Shown here: in pieces, positions 8,980 to 19,000 of the stretch
How positions within the stretch are numbered: the first letter of the stretch is position 1
Layout: the number at the start of each line of letters is the position of its first letter
Assembly: GCA_905214875.1 (NCBI GenBank)
Contig: CAJMNR010000008.1
Span: 1-64,000, forward strand
Reading direction: 5' to 3'
DNA: 64,000 nucleotides
Source: an uncultured bacterium
GTDB taxonomy: Bacteria; Bacillota; Clostridia; Lachnospirales; Lachnospiraceae
Translations under genes and position numbers: made by a program
Notes under the pieces: generated by a model
Databases searched by the model: none
Told to the model about the DNA's origin: nothing
The model's input: the letters and a program-made list of their open reading frames with translations, nothing else

Positions 8980-10314
8980 ATGTCTATCGAAAAACAAAAC
9001 ATAGCTCACCAAGATAACCTTATTTTTAAGGAGCTAGTGTCCATTCTTGGAAATGGTTTTATCCTTTCCTTATTCACAATCGATTTTTTCTGTTTTGAAT
9101 ATGTTCTTCCGATTCTTGGCTCCTTTATCATGCTGTATGGTTGCCATTTAGCAAAAGAAGTTAATACGTATTTTAAACGCACTTATTATATTGCATCAGC
9201 ACGCTCTATTTTGATGCTGATTAACTTTTTGATTGATTGGACCATCTACCATAACAATCTAGTCGTGACCTATATTCAGATTGCTTTTTCTGCAACGCTG
9301 ATTGTATTACTCTTTTACAATCTAAACCTTGCATTCAAAGCTATTTATGCCTCTGCCAACATTACACCTTATAACAATCGTTTGGCACAGTATATCACTT
9401 TGTACTTATGTTCTATTTCCACTACGTATTTGACCGTTCATCTAGGAATACTCGGTGCATTGCTTTCCTTGTTTATCCTTATACTTAATATATTGTTTTT
9501 AATGCTAACCTTTTTACAAATCGGCAAGGTGTTAAGTACGGTAGATATCGAAATTACCGTTACGCATTATACAAAGGAAGAGAAAAAACGAACCATCTCC
9601 TGTTTAATCCTTTATGGAATCATCTTATGTGTTACTGTTTTCTTCTCAAACAAAGCAATTTTCCTACCATTTTCAATTAGTAAGACACTTTCTGAAAAGC
9701 AGTCTTCCATTGAAGAAGCGGAAAAGAAATTATTAGACCTCGACATACCGACGGATGTCCTTAATGATCTGCCTTCTTCTGAAATTGAGTATTTATTGCA
9801 GGCTACTTCTATCCAATCAAGCAAATCGATAAGAACTGCCAACAACGGCTCTTTAGAAATCACTTTATACGAAGTTGACTGCTCCGATTATTATCGTGTA
9901 ATTGTCCATTATAAATGGCTTACACCACCTAGTAACCGCTTATACCAGATTCTTGAATGTCAATTTAACAACGAAATGCCGGCAGAGGACATTACTGGTT
10001 TATCGGTATTCACTGATGAAGAGAACAACAACATACTTGAAACTCCAAACTTAAGCATCGGCTTAAATAACGCTTGTTATCCCTATGTCCAGCATAAGCT
10101 GTCCAATGATGGAGATGACCTTCGGGGATATCTAGCCTTCTCTTATCGCACAGAACCAAAGAAGAAACCCACGAAGTTTACAGTTAACTGTTATTATCAA
10201 GTCAGCGTATTCAATCTTCCTTACTTAAACATCATCGATTATATGAACGAATACAAAAATCATACGAATAGTTTTGTCTTTGATCGACTTAACATTCCAT
10301 TAACAGTAAACTAA
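8980..10314 (+). CDS. Polytopic membrane protein with extracellular C-terminal domain, unknown function
   Basis: Start chosen at the ATG at 8980, with GAGGGAA just upstream; an earlier frame start lacks a ribosome binding site. 444 aa. About six or seven hydrophobic helices fill residues 20-225 (the last near SCLILYGIILCVTVFF). A soluble region of about 215 residues follows, beginning with a short helical segment (EKQSSIEEAEKKLLDLDIP) and continuing as a beta-rich domain with many Tyr and Asn. No family is recognised. It is one of the few plus-strand genes here and stands alone between tex and lysC. A membrane sensor or an anchored surface domain is possible, but only as a guess. Confidence 0.75.
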   Translation: MSIEKQNIAHQDNLIFKELVSILGNGFILSLFTIDFFCFEYVLPILGSFIMLYGCHLAKEVNTYFKRTYYIASARSILMLINFLIDWTIYHNNLVVTYIQIAFSATLIVLLFYNLNLAFKAIYASANITPYNNRLAQYITLYLCSISTTYLTVHLGILGALLSLFILILNILFLMLTFLQIGKVLSTVDIEITVTHYTKEEKKRTISCLILYGIILCVTVFFSNKAIFLPFSISKTLSEKQSSIEEAEKKLLDLDIPTDVLNDLPSSEIEYLLQATSIQSSKSIRTANNGSLEITLYEVDCSDYYRVIVHYKWLTPPSNRLYQILECQFNNEMPAEDITGLSVFTDEENNNILETPNLSIGLNNACYPYVQHKLSNDGDDLRGYLAFSYRTEPKKKPTKFTVNCYYQVSVFNLPYLNIIDYMNEYKNHTNSFVFDRLNIPLTVN

Positions 10315-10334
10315 TCACAATACTTTGACAACAC

Positions 10335-10375
10335 AAAAAAGCTGCCCTCCAGTTTCTACTGAAGAGCAGCTTTTT
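10335..10375. terminator. Bidirectional terminator between the membrane protein gene and lysC
   Basis: AAAAAGCTGC...GCAGCTTTTT forms a GC-rich stem with A/T tails on both sides, between two convergent genes. Confidence 0.85.
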
Positions 10376-10386
10376 ATTGTTACCTT

Positions 10387-11595
10387 TTAGTTATGGATAA
10401 ATTTATCATGTACAGAGTTCATCGCTTTATCAACATCTTTATCATTGATAAGAACTGTTACTCTGATTTCAGATGTAGAAATCATCTTAATGTTAACTCC
10501 TACATCATAAAGAGCTTCAAACATTTTTGCAGCAACACCTGCATTAGACATCATACCTGCACCTACTACAGATACTTTTGCTACATTTTTCTCAACATTG
10601 ATTTGTTGACATTTTAAGCTTCCTGTTCTGTGTCTTTCTAAAATTACTACTGCTTCATCTACAAGATCCTCTGGCACTGTGAAGCTAATATCTTTTGTAC
10701 CATCTCTACCAACTGATTGAAGAATAATATCAACGTTAATGTTATGTCTAGCTAAATGATTGAATAACTTGAATGCTACTCCTGGTTGATCTTCTAAACC
10801 TATAACTGCGATTCTTGCTGTATTCCTGTCGCATGCGACACCACTTACAAGCATCTTTTCCATTTCTACTTCCTCCTTAACAATTGTTCCTTCTGTCGTA
10901 TTTAAGCTGGAACGAACAACTAATTGAACTCCATATTTTTTCGCCATTTCAACTGAACGATTGTGTAATACGCCCGCTCCTAAAGTGGCTAATTCTAACA
11001 TTTCATCATAAGTAATTGCATCTAATTTCTTTGCGCTTTTAACGATTCTGGGATCAGCTGTATATACGCCATCTACATCTGTGTAGATTTCGCATGCATC
11101 AGCATTAAGAGCTGCAGCTAAAGCAACTGCTGTAGTATCGGAACCACCTCTGCCTAATGTAGTATAATCACCGTATTTATTTACACCTTGGAAACCTGTT
11201 ATGATAACGATTTTATGGTTTTCTAATTCATGTTTAATACGGTCTGTATCGATATTTTCTAATCTGGCATTACCATAGTCACTAGTAGTTTTCATTGCTA
11301 CCTGAAATGCATTTAAGGAAACCGCTGGTACTCCAAGTGAATTAAGTGCCATTGACATTAATGCTACAGATGTTTGCTCTCCTGTTGTAAGTAACATATC
11401 AAGCTCACGTTTTGGAGGGTTTGGATTAATCTCTTTTGCTTGTTTGATTAATACATCTGTCATCTTACCCATTGCAGATAAAACAACAACGACTTCATTG
11501 CCTTTTTTGTACTCTTCGATACATCTCTTGGCAACATTAAAAATTCTTTCTTTATCGGCTACAGATGTTCCACCGAATTTCTTTACTATTAACAT
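10387..11595 (-). CDS. lysC: Aspartate kinase
   Basis: Phosphorylates aspartate, the first step towards lysine, threonine and methionine. 402 aa. N-terminal kinase motif KKFGGTSVAD, central TTLGRGGSDTTAVALA, and two C-terminal ACT domains (from about residue 260; one contains the VGAGMMSNAGVA element) that normally bind the feedback amino acid. It is the last gene of the pheB-hom-homoserine kinase analogue-lysC cluster, so this copy is probably tuned to threonine synthesis. Whether it is inhibited by threonine or lysine cannot be read from sequence. Confidence 0.95.
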   Translation of the reverse strand: MLIVKKFGGTSVADKERIFNVAKRCIEEYKKGNEVVVVLSAMGKMTDVLIKQAKEINPNPPKRELDMLLTTGEQTSVALMSMALNSLGVPAVSLNAFQVAMKTTSDYGNARLENIDTDRIKHELENHKIVIITGFQGVNKYGDYTTLGRGGSDTTAVALAAALNADACEIYTDVDGVYTADPRIVKSAKKLDAITYDEMLELATLGAGVLHNRSVEMAKKYGVQLVVRSSLNTTEGTIVKEEVEMEKMLVSGVACDRNTARIAVIGLEDQPGVAFKLFNHLARHNINVDIILQSVGRDGTKDISFTVPEDLVDEAVVILERHRTGSLKCQQINVEKNVAKVSVVGAGMMSNAGVAAKMFEALYDVGVNIKMISTSEIRVTVLINDKDVDKAMNSVHDKFIHN

Positions 11596-11637
11596 AGCTG
11601 CCTCCTACTAAATCTTTATTTTGCAAAGTACTTTCAT

Positions 11638-12840
11638 CTATTTAACTTGTAGTAAATAGTCGATCAAGGTATATCCATCCATCAACTCATTGCCGGATTT
11701 CTCCGCCTGTTCCTCATTATATAAATGAGTATATTCTTTCTTATCTGTACTATCATATAACATATATGGAACCGGATTCCCTGTATGTGTCCTACAAGAT
11801 ATCGGAGTTGGATGATCTGGAAGCACCAGCATTCGGTAATCCGCTCCCGCTTTTTCCATCTCTTCTTTAATTATCTTGATTACTCTTTGATCTAAGTACT
11901 CAATAGACTGCACTTTTCTTTCTATACTTCCTTGATGCCCCATTTCATCTGGAGCTTCTACATGAACGTATGCAAAATCATATCCTTCTTTCAGCAAGAC
12001 ATTCACTGCTGCCATGGCTTTTCCTTCATAGTTAGTATGAAGAGTACCATCGGCACCTTCCACTTCGATTACTTTCATGCTCGCTCCTACTGCAATGCCT
12101 TTTAGTAAATCTACTGCTGAAATCATAGCACCTTTTTTTCCTGTCTTTTCTTCAAAAGAATCAAGACATGGTTTTGTTCCGGCTCCCCAGAACCAAAGCG
12201 AATTTGCCTTATGAAGTCCTTTTTTTGCACGTTCTATATTTAACGGATGATTATTAAGAATATCAAAACTCTTCTTCATCATCTCTTTTAACGCTTGTTC
12301 TTTTGGTAAATAATCTTTAACTACCTCACCTAGTATATCATGTGGTGGCGTTAAATCAACCACTTCTCCATTATCCCAAATTGTCAAATGTCGGTAACTT
12401 GTACCTACATAGTATTTGTATGTTTCATTTTCAAGTTCTTTTTTTACTGCTTCGATCAAAATCGCGGCATCTTCTGTTGAAATCTCACTAGAGCTGTGAT
12501 CAATAATCGTCTTATCTTCATAGTCTTCCTCTTCTGAGAGTGTTACGATATTACAACGCATCGCAATGTCTGTTGCTTTCATATCTACTCCGATACTTAA
12601 TGCCTCTAATGGGGAACGACCTGTATAATATTTTTTCGGATAATAACCTAAAACTGCTAGATTCGCAGTGTCACTACCTGGTTTCATTCCTTCTGGAATT
12701 GTATGTACTAAGCCAATCTCTGATTGTTTTGCTAATTCATCCATCATTGGAGTCTTCGCATAACTTAATGGTGTCTTTCCACCCAATTCTTGAATTGGTT
12801 CGTCCGCCATTCCATCTCCTAAAACGATTACATACTTCAT
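11638..12840 (-). CDS. ApgM-type phosphomutase-like protein, probable homoserine kinase analogue
   Basis: 400 aa from the ATG at 12840 (AGAAGG 6 nt upstream). Alkaline-phosphatase superfamily of the archaeal phosphoglycerate mutase type: metal ligand GDGMADEP at residues 8-15, active-site serine in GSDTAN (S56), then EAPDEMGHQGS, VLPDHPTPI and THTGNPVP carrying the other metal ligands. The subgroup encoded between hom and lysC has been proposed to replace ThrB as homoserine kinase, and the context here is exactly that: no thrB is seen. General annotation tools may call it a phosphoglycerate mutase; context favours the homoserine role. Confidence 0.82.
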   Translation of the reverse strand: MKYVIVLGDGMADEPIQELGGKTPLSYAKTPMMDELAKQSEIGLVHTIPEGMKPGSDTANLAVLGYYPKKYYTGRSPLEALSIGVDMKATDIAMRCNIVTLSEEEDYEDKTIIDHSSSEISTEDAAILIEAVKKELENETYKYYVGTSYRHLTIWDNGEVVDLTPPHDILGEVVKDYLPKEQALKEMMKKSFDILNNHPLNIERAKKGLHKANSLWFWGAGTKPCLDSFEEKTGKKGAMISAVDLLKGIAVGASMKVIEVEGADGTLHTNYEGKAMAAVNVLLKEGYDFAYVHVEAPDEMGHQGSIERKVQSIEYLDQRVIKIIKEEMEKAGADYRMLVLPDHPTPISCRTHTGNPVPYMLYDSTDKKEYTHLYNEEQAEKSGNELMDGYTLIDYLLQVK

Positions 12841-12923
12841 CATATACCTTCTTTCCATCTTTTGAAAAGGGCATCCCTGCAGACATGCAAACTGTCTGCA
12901 GTTTTATTCCCTAAGATTCTGCT

Positions 12924-14129
12924 TTAGAATGCAAGGCGAATTCTACTTAACATGCCTTTTAATGCTTCCGCTTTTTCTGCAAACTCTTTTTCAGTCATTA
13001 ATTCCGTAATAAAACCGTATTCATCATTTTTTCCTGCATCTACTTGTTCTACTGTGCCGAATACTGTTTGGACTGTTTCTTTTTCTTCAGCTTTCACACG
13101 AACAAGGAAACGATGGGAGAGTCCTTCAAACCCAGCCAACTCTAACTTGCGAGTACTCCAGTCTGTCATAATGTTAGTGCCTATATGTTTTGCTGCATCT
13201 ACAACGTCAGCTACAACTGCGCTAGCTGTTGGAAGCTTTCCTGCGCCTTTTCCGTAGAACATTGTATCACCTAACACATTTCCTCTTACATATATTCCGT
13301 TAAATACATCGTTTACACTATATAATGGATTTTCTGGATTGATTAACATTGGTGCAACATATGCATATACTTTATTGTCTACACGTTTGCTAGAACCAAC
13401 GATCTTGATGCTTGCACCAATTGCTTTCGCATAATCCATATCATCCTTTGTGATTTTTGTAATACCTTCTGTATAAATATCTTCATAATCAACTTGTTGG
13501 CCAAATGCCAAGGATGTTAATATTGCAATCTTACGACATGCATCATATCCTTCTACATCTGCTTCCGGATTACGTTCTGCATACCCTTTTTCCTGCGCCT
13601 CTTTTAACACATCTGCAAAATCAGCACCTTCTGCTGCCATCTTTGTTAATATATAATTCGTCGTACCATTTAATATTCCTGTAATTTCCTCAATCTCATC
13701 TGCTGTCAGCGATTGATTTAACGGACGGATAATAGGGATTCCACCGCCAACACTTGCTTCAAATAAGAAGTTAATGTCTTTTTCTTTCGCAAGAGCAAGA
13801 AGTTCTGCTCCATGTTTTGCTACTAATTCCTTATTAGATGTACAAACACTCTTGCCTTTCTCCAATGCGCTCTTAACAAATTCATACGCAGGATGAACAC
13901 CACCCATTGTTTCTACAACAATTTGAACATCTTTATCTTCCAATATTACGTTAATGTCATGAACAACCTTATCTTGAATTGATTCTCCAGGAAAATCTTT
14001 TTTATCCAAGATATACTTTACATTAATTGGCTGACGTGCCTTTTTCGCAATACTTTCACTGTTAGTATTCAAGACTTCTACAACACCTGAACCAACAGTA
14101 CCATATCCTAATACACTAATATTGATCAT
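12924..14129 (-). CDS. hom: Homoserine dehydrogenase
   Basis: NAD(P)H-dependent reduction of aspartate semialdehyde to homoserine. 401 aa: N-terminal Rossmann fold GYGTVGSGV, catalytic domain with GGGIPIIRPL and GILNGTTNYIL, the NPEADVEGYDACRKIAIL signature (about residue 210), and a C-terminal ACT-like segment (HRFLVRVKAEEKETV) that may sense threonine. It begins 4 bp after the stop of the ACT regulator gene, consistent with one operon. Confidence 0.96.
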   Translation of the reverse strand: MINISVLGYGTVGSGVVEVLNTNSESIAKKARQPINVKYILDKKDFPGESIQDKVVHDINVILEDKDVQIVVETMGGVHPAYEFVKSALEKGKSVCTSNKELVAKHGAELLALAKEKDINFLFEASVGGGIPIIRPLNQSLTADEIEEITGILNGTTNYILTKMAAEGADFADVLKEAQEKGYAERNPEADVEGYDACRKIAILTSLAFGQQVDYEDIYTEGITKITKDDMDYAKAIGASIKIVGSSKRVDNKVYAYVAPMLINPENPLYSVNDVFNGIYVRGNVLGDTMFYGKGAGKLPTASAVVADVVDAAKHIGTNIMTDWSTRKLELAGFEGLSHRFLVRVKAEEKETVQTVFGTVEQVDAGKNDEYGFITELMTEKEFAEKAEALKGMLSRIRLAF

Positions 14130-14133
14130 AATG

Positions 14134-14574
14134 TCACTCCCTAGCTAAGAATTTTAATGAATGAATCCCTGTCAAACGTTCAATTCCTTCTACTAATATA
14201 GAGAAATCACTAGCTGTCGGAAGAATCTCTACGCTTAACGTTATTAGTGCTATCCCATTTACAGGAATCGCCTGATTTATAGTCAATATATTGGCACCAA
14301 AATCCGCTATATGATTCAAAACACAACTTAATAATCCCGGCTGGTCTTGCATCTGTATCATGAAAGTAATATTTTTACCTTTTGTATTCTCATGAAACGG
14401 AAAGATATCATCTTTATACTTATAAAACGAACTTCGACTTATACCAACTGCTTCCGTAGCCTCTTGCACTGTAAGGGCTTCTTCGGTCTCTAATAACTTT
14501 TTTGCAGACACGACTTTAAGTAAAACTTCAGGTAATGCATTCTTCTTTATAATGTAATACTTTTCTTCTTCCAT
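14134..14574 (-). CDS. pheB: ACT-domain protein of the UPF0735/PheB type
   Basis: 146 aa from the ATG at 14574, preceded by GGTGG. The N-terminal part looks like a small helix-turn-helix (VQEATEAVGISRSSFYKYKD, about residues 36-55); the C-terminal half is an ACT domain (MIQMQDQPGLLSCVLNHIADFGANIL). Members often sit beside hom or aromatic amino acid genes and are presumed amino-acid-responsive regulators. Here it leads the threonine operon. The original PheB link to chorismate mutase is not well established, so the gene symbol should be taken as a family label. Confidence 0.85.
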   Translation of the reverse strand: MEEEKYYIIKKNALPEVLLKVVSAKKLLETEEALTVQEATEAVGISRSSFYKYKDDIFPFHENTKGKNITFMIQMQDQPGLLSCVLNHIADFGANILTINQAIPVNGIALITLSVEILPTASDFSILVEGIERLTGIHSLKFLARE

Positions 14575-14747
14575 AAATCCACCACCTTTGTGTATGTGCT
14601 GCAAATACACTTGTTTTTCCTAGAAAGATGTTAACACACTTCAATTGTAATATCAACCATATAGTGGTAAAAAAATTGACGAATTTGTTCTAAAAATTGT
14701 ATATTTATATAACTATTATGTTAAACTATCGAAGTTTTTAACACAAC

Positions 14748-14783
14748 AAAAGGGGCATACCAACAAATATGCACGCCCCTTTT
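14748..14783 (-). terminator. Duplicated copy of the amylopullulanase terminator
   Basis: Stem AAAAGGGGC/GCCCCTTTT, identical to the one at 15389-15424 because it lies in the duplicated block. Confidence 0.85.
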
Positions 14784-14790
14784 CTGATTC

Positions 14791-15372
14791 TTATAGCTTA
14801 ATTTGTTTCGTTGAAACAAATTTACTATAGTATTTTTTATTGCCCACTACCTTATAAGCTCTTACTTTAAATGTATATTTCGTTCCTTTAGTTAACGCCC
14901 ATTTCTGATAACTTGTCTTAGAACTCCCCTTAAGTACGGCAAGCTTTTTGTAGCTTCCATTTCCAACCTTTCTATAGATTTCATAGCCAGAAACACCACT
15001 TGCTTTGGAAAAGCTGATTTTAACAGAAGTTCTCGTTACCTTCTTAACCGTAGCCTTTTTAGGTGCCGTTATCGGCATGCGTATTGCAACACCAGAAGAA
15101 TCTTTTCCATATGATGTCTTTCCATTTACTGTTCGGAATGCTTTTACCTTAAAGGCATAACGATATCCTTCTTCCAATCCGGATACGGTATACTTCGTTT
15201 CTTTTTCTCCCTTTAATGTTTTAATCTTCTTGTAGCTTCCATCATTCGTCTTCATATAGATTTGATAGCCAGATACTCCGGACTGCTTCTTCCAGCTTAC
15301 TTGCACTTTCGACGATGATTTTTTCGTTACCTTAACACTTTGAACTTTAGAAGGCGTTTTAATGGATGCCGT
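14791..15372 (-). pseudogene. Duplicated 3' fragment of the amylopullulanase gene
   Basis: The open frame is identical to about the last 190 residues of the large GH13 enzyme (two fibronectin type III modules, ending KQIKL). It has no own ribosome binding site or signal peptide and follows the terminator of the full gene, so it is probably silent. It is a remnant of the exact 641-bp tandem duplication rather than a separate gene. Confidence 0.88.
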
Positions 15373-16013
15373 AAGTTTTTAACACAACAAAAGGGGCATA
15401 CCAACAAATATGCACGCCCCTTTTCTGATTCTTATAGCTTAATTTGTTTCGTTGAAACAAATTTACTATAGTATTTTTTATTGCCCACTACCTTATAAGC
15501 TCTTACTTTAAATGTATATTTCGTTCCTTTAGTTAACGCCCATTTCTGATAACTTGTCTTAGAACTCCCCTTAAGTACGGCAAGCTTTTTGTAGCTTCCA
15601 TTTCCAACCTTTCTATAGATTTCATAGCCAGAAACACCACTTGCTTTGGAAAAGCTGATTTTAACAGAAGTTCTCGTTACCTTCTTAACCGTAGCCTTTT
15701 TAGGTGCCGTTATCGGCATGCGTATTGCAACACCAGAAGAATCTTTTCCATATGATGTCTTTCCATTTACTGTTCGGAATGCTTTTACCTTAAAGGCATA
15801 ACGATATCCTTCTTCCAATCCGGATACGGTATACTTCGTTTCTTTTTCTCCCTTTAATGTTTTAATCTTCTTGTAGCTTCCATCATTCGTCTTCATATAG
15901 ATTTGATAGCCAGATACTCCGGACTGCTTCTTCCAGCTTACTTGCACTTTCGACGATGATTTTTTCGTTACCTTAACACTTTGAACTTTAGAAGGCGTTT
16001 TAATGGATGCCGT
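15373..16013. repeat. Upstream copy of the 641-bp exact tandem duplication
   Basis: Partner of 14732-15372. This copy is inside the intact gene and covers codons from about residue 1628 to the stop, plus the terminator. Confidence 0.95.
15389..15424 (-). terminator. Terminator of the amylopullulanase gene
   Basis: AAAAGGGGC/GCCCCTTTT stem with an 18-nt loop and TTTT on the minus strand, directly after the stop codon. Confidence 0.88.
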
Positions 16014-19000
16014 TGTTGCTTTGATTGTATTGGAGTAGCTTCCATACGTCGTTGTCCTCCCTTTGACTACATATGGTCTTACTTTATAAGAATACAAGGT
16101 TCCCCATACTAATTTTGTATCCGTATAAGAGTTCTTCGTAACCTTAGCCACCTTACTCCATTTCTTATTGGCATAACGGTAAACCTCATATCCGGTTGCT
16201 ACCGAATTTTTATTCCATGTAATCTTGATTGTCGAAGTTGTCTTTGTCTCTACTTTCAGTTTTGTTGCCCCTTCTAGTCCAGTTACTGTAACACTGCAGG
16301 TTGCTGCTTTCACACCATTTAACTTTAATGTGATAGTTGCTGTTCCTTTGGCTACTGCCGTTACTAGACCATCTTTTACCGTTGCTACCTTGGCATTACT
16401 CGTCTCCCAAGCAATGGTAACACCAGTAGCATTCCTTGGCGATATAGTTGCCTTTAATTTAGCCGTGTCCCCAGGTAATATCTTGACGCTCTTCTTATCT
16501 AAGGTTGCTGATACCTTCTCTTCTTCATTTACTACGACGTTACAAACTGCAGCTTTTACTCCATTCATCTTCAATGTAATTGCGGCAGTTCCCTTGGCTA
16601 CTGCAGTTACCAAACCATCCTTTACAGTTGCAACCTTTGCATTGTTTGTCTCCCAAGTAAGTGTAACATCTGCTGCATTCTTTGGTGTTACCGTCGCCTT
16701 CAACTGTGCGGTACCTCCAGGTAACAGATTCACGCTCTTCTTATCCAAAGTTGCTGATACCGAACTTTTCACTTTATATGTTGGGTCATAGGCTGGTTTT
16801 AATGCTGCTGCATCAATCGTTATCGTTTTCTTCTGCTGTGACAAGATGACACCATTATAGGCCGGTACCTTCACCGTTACTTTTTGATCCTTCACCTCAT
16901 ACTTTTCTCCTGAAACAAGATCATACAATGAGCCTGATGTAATGCCTTTAAATTCTGCAACTGAAATTGAAACCGTCGTCTCTTTCTCTGAGTTATTCGC
17001 AAGTACAATCATTTGGTCATCGTCATCGCCTCTTGTATAACCCATTACAGAATCAATTATTTTATTATCCTCTGTCGTTACATCAAACGGAACGATACTT
17101 CCGGTGCGAAGTACTGAATATTCACTTCGTATCTTTGCAAGAGTTGCATACCACTCTACTAGCTCCTTATTCCCTTCTCCCCAAGTCATAGCACGTCGAT
17201 CGTCCGGATCATCTGCTCCTACCATTCCAATCTCGTCGCCATAATAAATGGTTGGTGCACCTGGGTACGTCATTTGAATAAATGCCACAAGATACTGTTT
17301 TAACTTTGCTTCTTCAGATGTTGTTTCATACGACGGAAATGCATTCTCCACTTCTTTCTGAGCACGATCATCCTGGACACCATCTAGATAAGAAAGAATA
17401 CGCGCTGTGTCATGGGAGCTTACTAAGTTCATCATTGCATAAAATGCTTCTTTTGGATATAGTTCACGGATATTCTCTAGTGATTTCATGCTGTCAGATG
17501 CCTTGCCGCCTTTTGCAAATGCACAAACTGCATCTCTAAATACATAGTTCATAACAGAATCATACATATCTCCAAGAAGATACTGCGTTGCTTCTGTCCA
17601 AATCTCTCCAATAACAACATTGTCATCATCTAATTTTTTTACAGACTCTCTAAAATGCTGCCATGTTTCATCCGAAACTTCATTTGCAACATCAAGACGC
17701 CATCCATTAGATCCCTTACTTAACCAATACTGTCCAATAGAATCTGCTCCTTCTATAATCTCCTTGCCCCAAGTTCCTGTCTGGTATTCCGATCCATTGG
17801 TAGACATGATAACTGGCATGGAATCATATCCCCACCATCCGCTGTATCCATACACTGGTTTTCCTTTACGGTCACCAATGGTATCTACGGTATTGTTTCC
17901 ATCAGAATCGACCAATTGTGTATTGGTAATCTCAAACCATTCCGTATAGGAATAATCCGTAACACCTTTTTTACCAAAATACGCCTTTGCAGCTTTTACA
18001 GCCTCATCTTTTAACACATTATTCTCATTCATATAATCATATACATATGCCCAGTAAGGATAAGCACCAACTTTATTGTCTTTTCCTACGAATTTGTAAT
18101 ACCGGTCAAAGTATACTGAATCATCAGAAACATGATTAAATACTCCATCAAGAACAATGTGCATATCATTCTTCTTTGCTACATCTACAAGTTCTTCAAA
18201 ATCTCCCAAGGTTCCTAGTACTGGATCAATCTTTGAATAATCACTTGTATCATAACGATGTGATGAAATAGAAGAAAAGACAGGATTTAAGTAAATTACA
18301 TTTACACCTAACGCTTTCAAATAATCCATTCGCTTAGTAATTCCTGCTAAGTCTCCACCATAGATTTCATTACTCCAATTCCCGTCTCCTGAAAAAGCAT
18401 TTTTAGGATAAGTATCCTTGTTTGCTGTTTCTTGCTCAGGATTTTCAGGAAGCGTATACCAATTCGTTATAAATTCATAATCAATAGCTCCTCTTGCTGT
18501 GGTTTGCTTATCATCATTGGACGTATCCCCGTTATAAAAACGATCTGGGAAGATTTGATATATAACTGCATTCTTCATCCAGTCTGGGGTCGTATATCCT
18601 TTCTTATAAACTGTCAGATCATACGCCTTTAATGATGTAAGATCCGTAAGGACACCAGTTCCATAATATCCGTCATTGTCACAATAGATTTTCAGATAAG
18701 ATCCATAGTAAACAACAAAGAAATATTTATAACGTCCATATGAATTCAGTGTAACATCGCCAGACCAAGTTGCCTTTTCATCCTTTTCTTGTTTTTCTAA
18801 CGTAACCGTTTTATTCTCTGTTCCCTTGATTACTAATTTTACATTCGTGGCATCTTTTCCTGTATCAATAGAGTAGGTAACCTTTTCCCCTTCGCAGACA
18901 GCACCATACACACTCTTATATGCCGTTTCCTTGGAATTAAAATGCACCTTTGAGGAATCAATCTCAGGCTTTGTAGAATCGTTATAGTAAATATCATTTA

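Larger units (their letters stand above)
14732..15372. repeat. Downstream copy of a 641-bp exact tandem duplication
   Basis: This block repeats 15373-16013 with an offset of 641 bp; no difference was found on line-by-line comparison. It carries the last two fibronectin-like modules of the amylopullulanase plus its terminator. The junction between copies is at 15372/15373. The flanks show no microhomology. Confidence 0.95.

Noticed and set aside
14575..14731. T-box or amino-acid riboswitch upstream of the threonine operon
   Set aside because: The gap is too short and AT-rich; no T-box motif or specifier structure is visible.
14791..15306. Separate fibronectin-domain protein
   Set aside because: It is an exact duplicate of the larger gene's end, without start signals.
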